8,244 bases of DNA from Candidatus Cloacimonadota bacterium. Lineage in GTDB: Bacteria; Cloacimonadota; Cloacimonadia; Cloacimonadales; Cloacimonadaceae. The DNA lies in the NCBI GenBank assembly GCA_028683635.1, contig JAQUHL010000068.1, forward strand, positions 1 to 8,244, written 5' to 3'. Positions within the stretch are counted from its first letter, which is position 1; the number at the start of each line of letters is the position of its first letter. This document shows positions 1 to 6,535 of this stretch, in pieces. The notes below the pieces were generated by a model. The model worked only from the letters and a program-made list of their open reading frames with translations, did not search any database and was not told the DNA's origin. A program made the position numbers and the translations under genes.

Positions 1-1376
1 TTTCCTTGATCATGAATGCCGGTCAGCGTGCCATGAAACTCACCAATCAGCTACTGGCCTTCAGCCGCAGGCAAGTAATAAAAGATGAAGTGCTCGATCT
101 GAATACCATCATCATTGAGCTCATCTCCATGCTCAGGCGTTTATTGGGAGAAAACATAGCACTGGAGACCCATCTGGAAGAAAACCTGGGACACGTGAAA
201 CTGGATTCCAGCCAACTCGAACAGGTATTGATGAACCTGGTGATCAATGCCCGGGAGGCGATGCCCCATGGAGGAAAGATCAGTATCCAGACCAAATCCA
301 TGGATCTCGATTCCGAATATTCGGGAAGCTATATCAATCTGAAGCCTGGGCGTTATTCCGTGCTCAGTGTTTCCGATACCGGGATCGGCATGAACCAAGA
401 AACTCAAGAGAGGATCTTCGAGCCTTTCTACACCACGAAAACCACTTCTCAGGGCACAGGACTTGGGCTTGCCACCGTCTATGGCATAGTCAACCAAAGC
501 GGAGGCACAATCGTCGTCTATAGCGAACCCACAAAGGGCAGCACCTTCAACCTGTTCTTCCCCTGTACCCAGGAACCCCTCGCCCCTCAAACAGAGACCC
601 TGAGACCAATGAACCTACAGGGTAAGGGAGAATTGATCATGGTAGTGGAGGATGACGCTTCCCTTGCCACACTGATCGAAAAAATGCTTAACAAACTGAA
701 TTATAAAACCTTCCTGGTAAGAAGTGCCACTGATACCCTCAGCGAGCTGAAAAACCGAAGCCTAAACCCCGATCTCATCCTTACAGATGTGATGCTGGAG
801 GATTTTAATGGTATCGAATTGGCAAAACAAGTTCACCTCCAATATCCTGACCTTAAGGTTGCATATATGTCCGGTTACACAAATACGTCCATTATCCAGA
901 CCGGCCTGCTCAAGGAAGGAACACCCTTCCTGCAAAAACCTTTTTCCCAGGATGAACTGGGCAGATGTGTAAAAAAAGTTCTGGCCAAACAGGGTGCTCA
1001 CCAAAGCGTTAAAGCCCTGCTGATTGATGATGATGAGAATATCCATATCCTTCTGGGACGCAGCTTCAGCAAGCGGAACCATGTTTTGAAGGGAGCTTTC
1101 GGATTGGAAGATGCACTCAAAGAACTGGAAGCGGAAAAGTTCGACCTCATCCTTCTGGATATCAACATCCCGGGCAGTGATGGTTTCAGCATCATCTACC
1201 AGCTTCGGAGCCTGGGACACACACTCCCGATTATCATCCTCTCCGGAGCCTATATGCTGCTGGATTCCTACATGATGACCGAGCTGGGAATTGTGGATTT
1301 TGTGGAGAAATCCCACGATCATGGTCCGCTGTTTGCCAGCATCGAACAATATATCCTGCCAAACCTGAAAGAATGA
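1..1376 (+). CDS. Hybrid sensor histidine kinase, C-terminal part, with two receiver domains (5' end outside window)
   Basis: This reading frame is open to the window edge, so the sensor region and the phospho-accepting His lie upstream. Residues are counted from the TTG at position 6, which is only the first start-like codon. Residues 1-23 look like the second helix of a HisKA dimerisation domain (RAMKLTNQLLAFSRRQ). An HK-type ATPase domain follows: N box LVINAREAM near 78-86, G1 box SDTGIGM near 123-129, F box IFEPFYTTK and G2 box GTGLGLATVYG near 150-160. Receiver 1 spans about 208-326, with acidic E215/D216/D217, phospho-Asp D261 and Lys K311. Receiver 2 spans about 336-452, with D341/D342, phospho-Asp D385, Ser413 and K435. 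Both receivers keep their key residues, so both should accept phosphate. The protein probably autophosphorylates on ATP and relays phosphate internally or to another protein. The signal and output are unknown. No DNA-binding domain is present, and the gene ends at a TGA facing the next gene. Confidence 0.93.
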   Translation, partial: SLIMNAGQRAMKLTNQLLAFSRRQVIKDEVLDLNTIIIELISMLRRLLGENIALETHLEENLGHVKLDSSQLEQVLMNLVINAREAMPHGGKISIQTKSMDLDSEYSGSYINLKPGRYSVLSVSDTGIGMNQETQERIFEPFYTTKTTSQGTGLGLATVYGIVNQSGGTIVVYSEPTKGSTFNLFFPCTQEPLAPQTETLRPMNLQGKGELIMVVEDDASLATLIEKMLNKLNYKTFLVRSATDTLSELKNRSLNPDLILTDVMLEDFNGIELAKQVHLQYPDLKVAYMSGYTNTSIIQTGLLKEGTPFLQKPFSQDELGRCVKKVLAKQGAHQSVKALLIDDDENIHILLGRSFSKRNHVLKGAFGLEDALKELEAEKFDLILLDINIPGSDGFSIIYQLRSLGHTLPIIILSGAYMLLDSYMMTELGIVDFVEKSHDHGPLFASIEQYILPNLKE

Positions 1377-1505
1377 AGCGAGTTCAGCCACAGCCCATTC
1401 CCACAGCCCTTGTGTGGCCGGGATCAGTGAGGCAGGAAGCTAGAAGGAGATCACTCTCTCGCTCGCTGTGGCTAACCGAATATGCCCCTGGGGCTTAACG
1501 CATCC
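1377..1505. other. Convergent intergenic gap with possible RNA secondary structure
   Basis: This 129-nt gap lies between the stops of the kinase (+) and the dus gene (-). A perfect 9-bp inverted repeat (AGCCACAGC at 1386-1394, GCTGTGGCT at 1465-1473) encloses two smaller possible stems: CCACA/TGTGG (1401-1405 with 1413-1417) and AGTGA/TCACT (1426-1430 with 1451-1455). CCACAGCCC also occurs twice, at 1388 and 1401, so the partners could swap. No stem is followed by a run of T on either strand, so an intrinsic terminator cannot be claimed. Transcripts from both sides must end near here. No ORF or tRNA is seen. Confidence 0.3.
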
Positions 1506-2471
1506 TCATTCCTGTAAGGCCATACGCAAAAGGGATTTGATCTCTCCGATACTATCTGTGTGGTTGATCTTGTTGCGAAGTTCCGCTCCTCCTGCCAATC
1601 CCTTGGTATAGAAACAGAATTGGGATCGAATCTCCCGCACTACCAGAGTGGCATCCTTGGTCTGCAGAGAATAATCCAGATGAGTCATGATGGTGCTGAA
1701 GAGCAGGTCTCTGGTCAGGCTGGAATAGCTTCCTGTGGACTTTAGAGTTTTGATCTGATCAAAGATCCAGGGTTTCCCCAAAGCCCCTCTGCCGATCATA
1801 ATGGCATCGCATCCGGTTTCGGCAAACATCCTGAGCCCATCCTCCGGGCTATTGATATCTCCATTGCCGATCAGGGGAATGCTGAGTCTTTGCTTCAGTG
1901 CCCTGATCTGCTCCCAGTTGCTGGTGCCTGAAAACATCTGAGTCTGGGTTCTGGGATGCAGACACAGGAAATCTGCCCCGCTCTCCTCCAATCCCAGGCC
2001 AAACTCCAGAAAATTTTGCTTATTCAGATCCCAGCCGCTACGAAATTTCACAGATAGCGGCAGGATCCCGGCAAGTGCTTGTTTGGTTTCCCGGACGATC
2101 TTTCGGGCTTTATCCGGATCTTTCATCAGGGCAGAGCCTGCGCCCCGTTTGACAACCTTTTTTACCGGGCAGCCCATATTGAGATCGATGAAATCAGGCT
2201 TAAGGGGGATAAGCAGTTCCGCTGCCCTGGCAATGGATGAAGCTTCAGAGCCAAAGAGCTGGATTCCAAAGGGACGCTCAAGTGGGGAAAACGTGAGCAG
2301 GTGCATAGTCTTCTGAGAGTCTCTCACCAGACCCTCTGCACTCACCATTTCGCTGAGCAGGATATCTGCTCCAAAATCTTTGCACAGCCTTCTAAAAGCC
2401 TGATCTGTATATCCGGCCAGGGGTGCCAGAAAACACTTGTCCCTCAGCCGGGAAGGAAGCTCAAAAGCCAT
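1506..2471 (-). CDS. dusB: tRNA-dihydrouridine synthase, DusB-like
   Basis: A flavin enzyme that uses FMN and NADPH to reduce uridines in the tRNA D-loop to dihydrouridine, acting in the cytoplasm. The 321-residue length is usual for the family. The N-terminal TIM barrel carries the FMN-binding APLAGYTD motif (residues 16-23), NMGCP with catalytic Cys101, and the KRGAGSALM stretch (108-116). It continues with VKFRSGW (141-147), LHPRT (171-175), GNGDI (202-206) and the phosphate-binding IGRGALG (226-232). The helical tRNA-binding C-terminal domain follows. The DusB/Dus1 assignment, rather than DusA or DusC, rests on general motif style and is moderately sure; the modified position is not predictable. 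The ATG overlaps the stop of the upstream HD-GYP gene (TAATG), and no good Shine-Dalgarno is seen before it. Translation is therefore probably by reinitiation, and this is the last gene of the - strand block. Confidence 0.93.
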   Translation of the reverse strand: MAFELPSRLRDKCFLAPLAGYTDQAFRRLCKDFGADILLSEMVSAEGLVRDSQKTMHLLTFSPLERPFGIQLFGSEASSIARAAELLIPLKPDFIDLNMGCPVKKVVKRGAGSALMKDPDKARKIVRETKQALAGILPLSVKFRSGWDLNKQNFLEFGLGLEESGADFLCLHPRTQTQMFSGTSNWEQIRALKQRLSIPLIGNGDINSPEDGLRMFAETGCDAIMIGRGALGKPWIFDQIKTLKSTGSYSSLTRDLLFSTIMTHLDYSLQTKDATLVVREIRSQFCFYTKGLAGGAELRNKINHTDSIGEIKSLLRMALQE

Positions 2472-4162
2472 TATTGGGCAGGGTGGTAGAAAGATTTGAG
2501 CATCTGGATATTGACTTGATCGATATAGTCCTTGTTCATGAACCGGTTGGCAAAATCGAGATAGAGTCCGCTATCCAGCAAAAAATCCATCAGATCCGCA
2601 TCCAAATGACTGTCCTTTACCATAAAGGCCATGATCTTCAGGGATTCGGAAAGGGTCTTGGGTTTCTTATAGGGCCTGTCTGCAGAAGTCAACGCCTCGA
2701 GAATATCGGCAATGGCGATTATCCTGGATTGCAGTGGCAGTTCCTCTGCACCCAGACCCCGGGGGTAGCCCTTGCCATTGAGCTTCTCATGGTGTGTGGC
2801 AGCATAGAAAGCCACGTCCTTGAACTTCTTGGGAAAGGTAAGCTGAGATAGCATATCCCAGGTAACGCTCACATGGGCGGACATAATGCTCATTTCTTCT
2901 GGAAGGAAGGTACCACGCTGGATCTGGAGGTTTTTCTTTTCATTTTCATCGATCAGGAAATAGTGTTTCCCCTCATGTTCGATGCCAATCCCTGCCAGGC
3001 GTTCAATCCTCTGCACATCGGCATCGGGAAGAAATTCTCCGCCAAAATTGACCAGTTTTAGAAACTCCAGTTCCTTATCCAGAAACTCAAGATAGCTATC
3101 CTTATCGAGGTCTTCTGAGATCCGGCCTTTGATCAGGATGTCAAATTCCTGAGGAGACAGGATGTGCATCAGATGCATCAGTAACAGTTTGAAGGTTTCG
3201 AAACGCTGCTCGACGATCTGGATGCGATCCACAATTTTTTCCAGTTTGACGCTTTTGTCCATGATGGCTTCAGGAGTCGTGATCTTGCCCACATCGTGCA
3301 GCCAGCCCGCCATGGAAAGTTCCTTGAGTTCATTATCGCTAAAGCGGAAATCCGCAAACTTGCCTTCCTTGCATTCGTTGATCCTGGCTGCAATCATATC
3401 CGTCATATTGGCAACCCTGTCAATATGGTCGAAGGTATATTTGGATTTTTTGCCAATAGCGCTACCGATGGCCTTGATAAATTCCATCAGGAGGTTTTCC
3501 AGGCCAGCGATGAGTTTGCGGTTGGAAAGAGCGATCGCTGCCTGTGAGGCAAGCGAATAGAGCATGGTCTGGTGTTCCTCGCTAAAGCTGCTTATCTGGC
3601 CTTCTTTGTCCATGGCATTGATCACCTGGATCACCCCCAGCACCTCGTCCTCATGGTTCTTCAAGGGAATCGTGAGCATGGATTTGCAGCGGTAGTTATT
3701 TGCCTTGTCCGTCTTTATCGTACCAGAGATATCATATTCTTTGGTTTCATAAACATCCTCGAAACAAACACACTGCTTGGTGTGATAGACGCTGGTCACG
3801 ATATGGTTCAGCCTGGGTTTTCCTTCTGCATCATAGAGATCGATGGCGGGCCAATTAACGGTTCCGTGAGACCCCCCCATCCTCAAACCCAGAGAGCCCG
3901 TATAGACTATCTCAAAGGCAAGCTTCCTGCCATCCTCGGATACCACATAGATCGTGGCTCCATCGGCATTGGTGAAGTGGATGGCTTCTTCCAGAATCAT
4001 ATCGAAGATCTTGTTCAGATCAGTCTCGGAGGATAGGGATTGGCCGATCTTGGTCAGGTTGCTGATATGGGTCACCTGATTTTCAGCCAGTTCGGTTATG
4101 GAACTGATCACCTGGTTCAGCATGGTGTTGATCGCCATGTTTTCACTAAACTCATATTTCAT
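2471..4162 (-). CDS. GAF domain HD-GYP protein, putative cyclic-di-GMP phosphodiesterase
   Basis: A 563-residue, probably cytoplasmic signalling protein without membrane segments. Residues about 35-215 form a GAF sensor domain (for example SMLTIPLKN near 161-169 and GVIQVINAMD near 176-185). Residues about 220-510 form an HD-GYP catalytic domain, a family that hydrolyses cyclic di-GMP. Likely metal ligands are H246, H289, D290, H430, H457, H458 and D486. K293 and the signature HHEKLNGKGYP (457-467) are intact, with Asn462 where Asp is more common. HD (289-290) and the next ligand His (430) are about 140 residues apart, against about 28 in compact HD-GYP domains, so roughly 110 residues are inserted (about 315-415). 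The start ATG has a good ribosome site (GGGGAGA, 4168-4174). The gene sits between trmB and dus, and its stop overlaps the dus start. The GAF ligand is unknown; activity is inferred from the retained ligands. Confidence 0.9.
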   Translation of the reverse strand: MKYEFSENMAINTMLNQVISSITELAENQVTHISNLTKIGQSLSSETDLNKIFDMILEEAIHFTNADGATIYVVSEDGRKLAFEIVYTGSLGLRMGGSHGTVNWPAIDLYDAEGKPRLNHIVTSVYHTKQCVCFEDVYETKEYDISGTIKTDKANNYRCKSMLTIPLKNHEDEVLGVIQVINAMDKEGQISSFSEEHQTMLYSLASQAAIALSNRKLIAGLENLLMEFIKAIGSAIGKKSKYTFDHIDRVANMTDMIAARINECKEGKFADFRFSDNELKELSMAGWLHDVGKITTPEAIMDKSVKLEKIVDRIQIVEQRFETFKLLLMHLMHILSPQEFDILIKGRISEDLDKDSYLEFLDKELEFLKLVNFGGEFLPDADVQRIERLAGIGIEHEGKHYFLIDENEKKNLQIQRGTFLPEEMSIMSAHVSVTWDMLSQLTFPKKFKDVAFYAATHHEKLNGKGYPRGLGAEELPLQSRIIAIADILEALTSADRPYKKPKTLSESLKIMAFMVKDSHLDADLMDFLLDSGLYLDFANRFMNKDYIDQVNIQMLKSFYHPAQ

Positions 4163-4167
4163 AAAGT

Positions 4168-4174
4168 TCTCCCC
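4168..4174 (-). promoter_or_regulatory. Ribosome binding site of the GAF/HD-GYP gene
   Basis: On the - strand this reads GGGGAGA, five bases before the ATG that ends at 4162. It supports that ATG over the second in-frame ATG at codon 9. Confidence 0.7.
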
Positions 4175-4179
4175 AAAGG

Positions 4180-4208
4180 CTGCATGACCTGCAGCAGCGC
4201 TATGCTGC
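4180..4208 (-). other. Two adjacent short hairpins between trmB and the HD-GYP gene
   Basis: CTGCA/TGCAG (4180-4194, 5-nt loop) and GCAGC/GCTGC (4194-4208, 5-nt loop) abut and share one base, just upstream of the HD-GYP ribosome site. No T-run follows, so this is not an intrinsic terminator. It could be an RNA processing or translation-tuning element, or chance. Confidence 0.25.
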
Positions 4209-4213
4209 GGTAT

Positions 4214-4822
4214 CTATTTCTTTTTAAACATCATATACCGGGGTGGATATCCCAGGCGTTTTTGTTCCTGCTCAAACCAGGTCACAATGTGCTCGTCCAA
4301 TACTGGGTGATCCACACTGTGATCTTCATAGACTGAATAGTAGAGCGGATTACCGGTAAATTCTCTCACAATCCAGGCTGCATATTCCAGATGATCGGTG
4401 GAGACCTGAACAAAGGCATCGGGCAGAAGCACTGCAGCCAGAGAGTTCAAAAACTCCTGGTTGATCAGTCTTCTGCGGTGGTGCCGCTTTTTGGGCCAGG
4501 GATCCGGATGCTGGATGAAGGCTCCCTGCACTGAGCTTAAAGGTAGAAACTCCCTTATTTTGCCATCCACCATAAGGTTGGCAAGGCGCACATTCGGGTT
4601 TTTCTCCGGGCCGAGTTTTTTCAGGATATTATTGATCCTCTTGCCCCGCACCTCAAAACCGATGAAGTTATGCTCCGGATGGTAGGTGGGATATTGGGAG
4701 ATGAACTCCCCCTTGCCGCTGCCTATCTCGATATAGACCGGGTTCTGGTTGCCAAACAAGGCGGGATAATCCAGGGGGCCTTCCCCCACTTCAATTACAA
4801 AGTAGTCCCTATCGCTGAGCAT
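4214..4822 (-). CDS. trmB: tRNA (guanine-N7-)-methyltransferase TrmB
   Basis: This enzyme transfers methyl from S-adenosylmethionine to N7 of G46 in the tRNA variable loop, in the cytoplasm. The 202-residue protein is a compact Rossmann-fold methyltransferase of usual length. The SAM-binding motif is EIGSGKGEF (32-40), and the next strand ends in GFE with Glu57. The family signature PDPWPKKRHHRRR (106-118) contains Asp107, and STDH lies at 141-144. The typical C-terminal pattern Thr181, Glu184 and Gly191 is also present. One small oddity is His105 before PDPW, where Phe is frequent. The ATG lies inside the end of the upstream membrane-protein gene (14-nt overlap) with only a weak purine-rich stretch before it, so translational coupling is likely. 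The HD-GYP gene starts 51 nt downstream. Confidence 0.95.
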   Translation of the reverse strand: MLSDRDYFVIEVGEGPLDYPALFGNQNPVYIEIGSGKGEFISQYPTYHPEHNFIGFEVRGKRINNILKKLGPEKNPNVRLANLMVDGKIREFLPLSSVQGAFIQHPDPWPKKRHHRRRLINQEFLNSLAAVLLPDAFVQVSTDHLEYAAWIVREFTGNPLYYSVYEDHSVDHPVLDEHIVTWFEQEQKRLGYPPRYMMFKKK

Positions 4823-5459
4823 CTAAATCTTCGTCGTCTCCCGGTTCTTCAGGTTCTGGTTCTTCATCAGGAGGGTTTTGTTTCAGGCGTTTGATATAGA
4901 TCTTGATCACTAAGAGATCGGCAAAGGAGAGCCCAAAGCAGATGAAGATGGACAGATAGAGAAACAGCGTGTAATAGGATAGCCAAAATCCCGTTTCCAC
5001 CGCCTTTCCCAGAAGTAAATACAACACCCGGTAGCTGATGGTCAGCACCAAGGCGAGGGACAGCCCCATGACCAGGGTGCGGAAGCGCAAAAGATATGTA
5101 TTAAAAAAAACATAGCGCAACAGCAGCCAGGAGAAACCATTGAGCACAAACATCGGCACCAGATAGTGGATCAGCCCCACATCCCTGCCCAGGGTCAGAT
5201 CTGCCACCAGAGCAAAAAGAATGGTGAGCACCTGCACGGCATAAACACCATATTTGGTTTTCCAATAGTTAGTTACCAAAGCCATCATGGTCACCAAAAG
5301 AGATGCCACAAGGTATACGTGCAGCCAGGAAAAGAACATATCCGGATTGAAGGCAGAAAACTGCCCAAAGCCTCCGGTTATGAACATGCCACCCACCATC
5401 GAGATGATCACGGGCAGGAGGATAACTATTATCAGCTCAGCGCCATATTGGTTTTTCAT
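4809..5459 (-). CDS. Unrecognised six-helix inner-membrane protein with acidic C-terminal tail
   Basis: I do not recognise the family. Using the ATG at 5457-5459, the protein has 216 residues. It shows about six hydrophobic segments, near residues 8-28, 43-63, 70-89, 96-117, 126-147 and 157-187. A basic stretch follows (KIYIKRLK), then a tail of about 20 residues rich in Glu, Asp and Pro. By the positive-inside rule both ends should face the cytoplasm. No transporter, enzyme or signal-peptidase motif is visible. An upstream in-frame ATG (5466-5468) would add three residues, but the AGGA at 5469-5472 touches that ATG and is nine bases from the chosen one, so the later start is preferred. The gene leads the - strand block, overlaps trmB by 14 nt and diverges from ftsY. 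An MreD-like or sensor-type role would be guesswork. Confidence 0.8.
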   Translation of the reverse strand: MKNQYGAELIIVILLPVIISMVGGMFITGGFGQFSAFNPDMFFSWLHVYLVASLLVTMMALVTNYWKTKYGVYAVQVLTILFALVADLTLGRDVGLIHYLVPMFVLNGFSWLLLRYVFFNTYLLRFRTLVMGLSLALVLTISYRVLYLLLGKAVETGFWLSYYTLFLYLSIFICFGLSFADLLVIKIYIKRLKQNPPDEEPEPEEPGDDEDLDAQR

Positions 5460-5468
5460 CGGACTCAT

Positions 5469-5472
5469 TCCT
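5469..5472 (-). promoter_or_regulatory. Ribosome binding site that decides the membrane-protein start
   Basis: On the - strand this reads TTAGGA with its AGGA directly against the first ATG (5466-5468) but nine bases from the second (5457-5459). Normal spacing favours the second ATG. Confidence 0.6.
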
Positions 5473-5482
5473 AAGATTTCTA

Positions 5483-5531
5483 TTGACTGAAAAAGCCATT
5501 ACAAAAATCTCAAACGTATCATACGTGTCAA
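5483..5531. promoter_or_regulatory. Candidate divergent, face-to-face promoters for ftsY and the membrane-protein block
   Basis: TTGACT (5483-5488, + strand) and a perfect TTGACA (5526-5531 read on the - strand) point toward each other, as -35 boxes for ftsY and for the leftward block would. Both would use the A/T-rich centre around 5501-5510 as the -10 area, leaving short leaders on both sides. Neither has a good TATAAT match at 16-18 nt. TATCAT at 5517-5522 fits a -10 but is 28 nt from TTGACT. This is inference from position and the two hexamers. Confidence 0.4.
5514..5526. promoter_or_regulatory. Palindrome, candidate operator in the divergent region
   Basis: ACGTA-TCA-TACGT is a perfect inverted repeat with 5-bp arms and a 3-bp centre. 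It lies between the two divergent genes and touches the - strand TTGACA, where a bound protein could affect both directions. The arms are short and no second copy was noticed in the window. Confidence 0.3.
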
Positions 5532-5542
5532 TGAATATCATC

Positions 5543-5549
5543 AAGGGAG
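5543..5549 (+). promoter_or_regulatory. Ribosome binding site that decides the ftsY start
   Basis: AAGGGAG lies eight bases before the ATG at 5558. Upstream candidates (TTG 5483, ATG 5531) have no comparable site, and the protein from 5558 begins like a FtsY N domain. Confidence 0.75.
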
Positions 5550-5557
5550 CAGATCAC

Positions 5558-6520
5558 ATGCTGAGTATCGTCCGGAATTTGAGAAATAAGATTGCCAAGA
5601 CCAAGAGCAGTTTCCTGGGTAAAATTGCCGAAGCCATCAGGCTCCGGGGCAAGGTCGATGAAGAACTCATTGAGGAGATTGAAGATATCCTCCTGCGGGC
5701 AGATACTGGAGTGGAAATGGCGCAGTTTATTATCGAAAAACTCAGCGATCAGATCCGAATCGAGAAGATCAGGGAAGTGGAGATAGTCCAGCAACGCCTG
5801 CAGGAGATCATGAGAAATGTCCTGCTTCAGGATTATGAACAGAACCTGGATTTCTTTGCCGGTGCATACGCATCCCCGCATGTGATTGTCTTTGTAGGAG
5901 TAAACGGAGTGGGCAAAACCACCAGTATCGCCAAGGTGGCATACAGATTCCGCAAACAGGGAAAAAGTGTCCTCATCGTTGCCGGAGATACTTTCCGGGC
6001 TGCAGCCATCGAACAGCTCAGCATCTGGGCGGAACGTGCCGGTTGCGCTATCGTGAAGAACCAGCAGGGTTCCGATCCCGCAGCCGCTATCTACGACGGG
6101 GTGCAGTCTGCCCTTGCCAAGAAATATGACGTTGTCCTGATCGATACTGCCGGCAGGCAACACACCAAGCACAACCTGATGACCGAGCTCAGCAAAATCG
6201 ACCGCACGATCAAAAAGCTGATCCCGGAAGCTCCGCATGAGGTACTCCTGATCGTGGATTCCACCACCGGCCAGAATGCCATCTCCCAAGCCAAAAGCTT
6301 CAATGAAGCCATCAGATTAACCGGGATCATCCTCAGCAAATTTGACGGCACAGCCAAAGGCGGAATCATCTTCAACCTGAAGCACAATCTCGATCTGCCC
6401 GTTAAGCTGATCGGCATCGGAGAAAGCATTGAAGATCTGGAATGCTTTGATATCCAGGATTTTGTTACAGCCTTCTTCACCTCTGATACCAAGGCTGATG
6501 AGAACGGTGGGGATGATTAG
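5558..6520 (+). CDS. ftsY: Signal recognition particle receptor FtsY
   Basis: FtsY is the SRP GTPase at the inner membrane that receives ribosome-SRP complexes and hands them to the Sec translocon. Counted from ATG 5558 (320 residues), residues 1-95 form the helical N domain, with the family-like beginning KIAKTKSSF (11-19). The G domain follows: P-loop GVNGVGKTT (114-122), the SRP-GTPase insertion motif DTFRAAA (144-150), G3 DTAGR (196-200) and G4 SKFDGTAKGG (260-269, usually TKLDGTAKGG). The closing GIGE is at 286-289. There is no long acidic A domain as in Escherichia coli, so membrane binding must rely on the short basic N-terminal helix; many bacteria have this short form. A longer reading from TTG 5483 is disfavoured because that codon forms part of a likely -35 box. 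The nuclease gene begins 15 nt after the stop, so the two are probably co-transcribed. Confidence 0.96.
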   Translation: MLSIVRNLRNKIAKTKSSFLGKIAEAIRLRGKVDEELIEEIEDILLRADTGVEMAQFIIEKLSDQIRIEKIREVEIVQQRLQEIMRNVLLQDYEQNLDFFAGAYASPHVIVFVGVNGVGKTTSIAKVAYRFRKQGKSVLIVAGDTFRAAAIEQLSIWAERAGCAIVKNQQGSDPAAAIYDGVQSALAKKYDVVLIDTAGRQHTKHNLMTELSKIDRTIKKLIPEAPHEVLLIVDSTTGQNAISQAKSFNEAIRLTGIILSKFDGTAKGGIIFNLKHNLDLPVKLIGIGESIEDLECFDIQDFVTAFFTSDTKADENGGDD

Positions 6521-6522
6521 AC

Positions 6523-6527
6523 CGGAG
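6523..6527 (+). promoter_or_regulatory. Ribosome binding site of the Dna2-like gene
   Basis: CGGAG in the 15-nt gap after ftsY, eight bases before the ATG at 6536. It supports that start and independent translation of the second gene. Confidence 0.6.
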
Positions 6528-6535
6528 CTTTGCTG

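Noticed and set aside
762..1391. 209-codon open frame on the - strand inside the kinase receivers
   Set aside because: It is a shadow of the receiver-coding frame, which carries all phosphorelay motifs.
1484..1494. GCCCCTGGGGC as an intrinsic terminator
   Set aside because: The palindrome leaves a one-base loop, so the usable stem is too short, and no T-run follows on either strand.
3572..4036. 154-codon open frame on the + strand inside the GAF region
   Set aside because: It is antisense to a clear GAF domain and its translation has no recognisable domain.
4820..5468. Membrane-protein start at the first ATG (5466-5468)
   Set aside because: The AGGA ribosome site directly touches this ATG; the ATG nine bases further on has normal spacing.
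5517..5522. TATCAT as the -10 box paired with TTGACT
   Set aside because: The spacing is 28 bases, too long for a standard sigma-70 type promoter, and no other -35 match is placed correctly.
5483..5557. TTG-initiated 25-residue N-terminal extension of FtsY
   Set aside because: No ribosome site precedes the TTG, it lies inside a TTGACT promoter-like box, and a strong AAGGGAG is correctly spaced for ATG 5558.
5528..6289. 253-codon open frame on the - strand inside ftsY
   Set aside because: It is antisense to a gene with full SRP-GTPase motifs, its translation shows no family features, and it has no good start signal.
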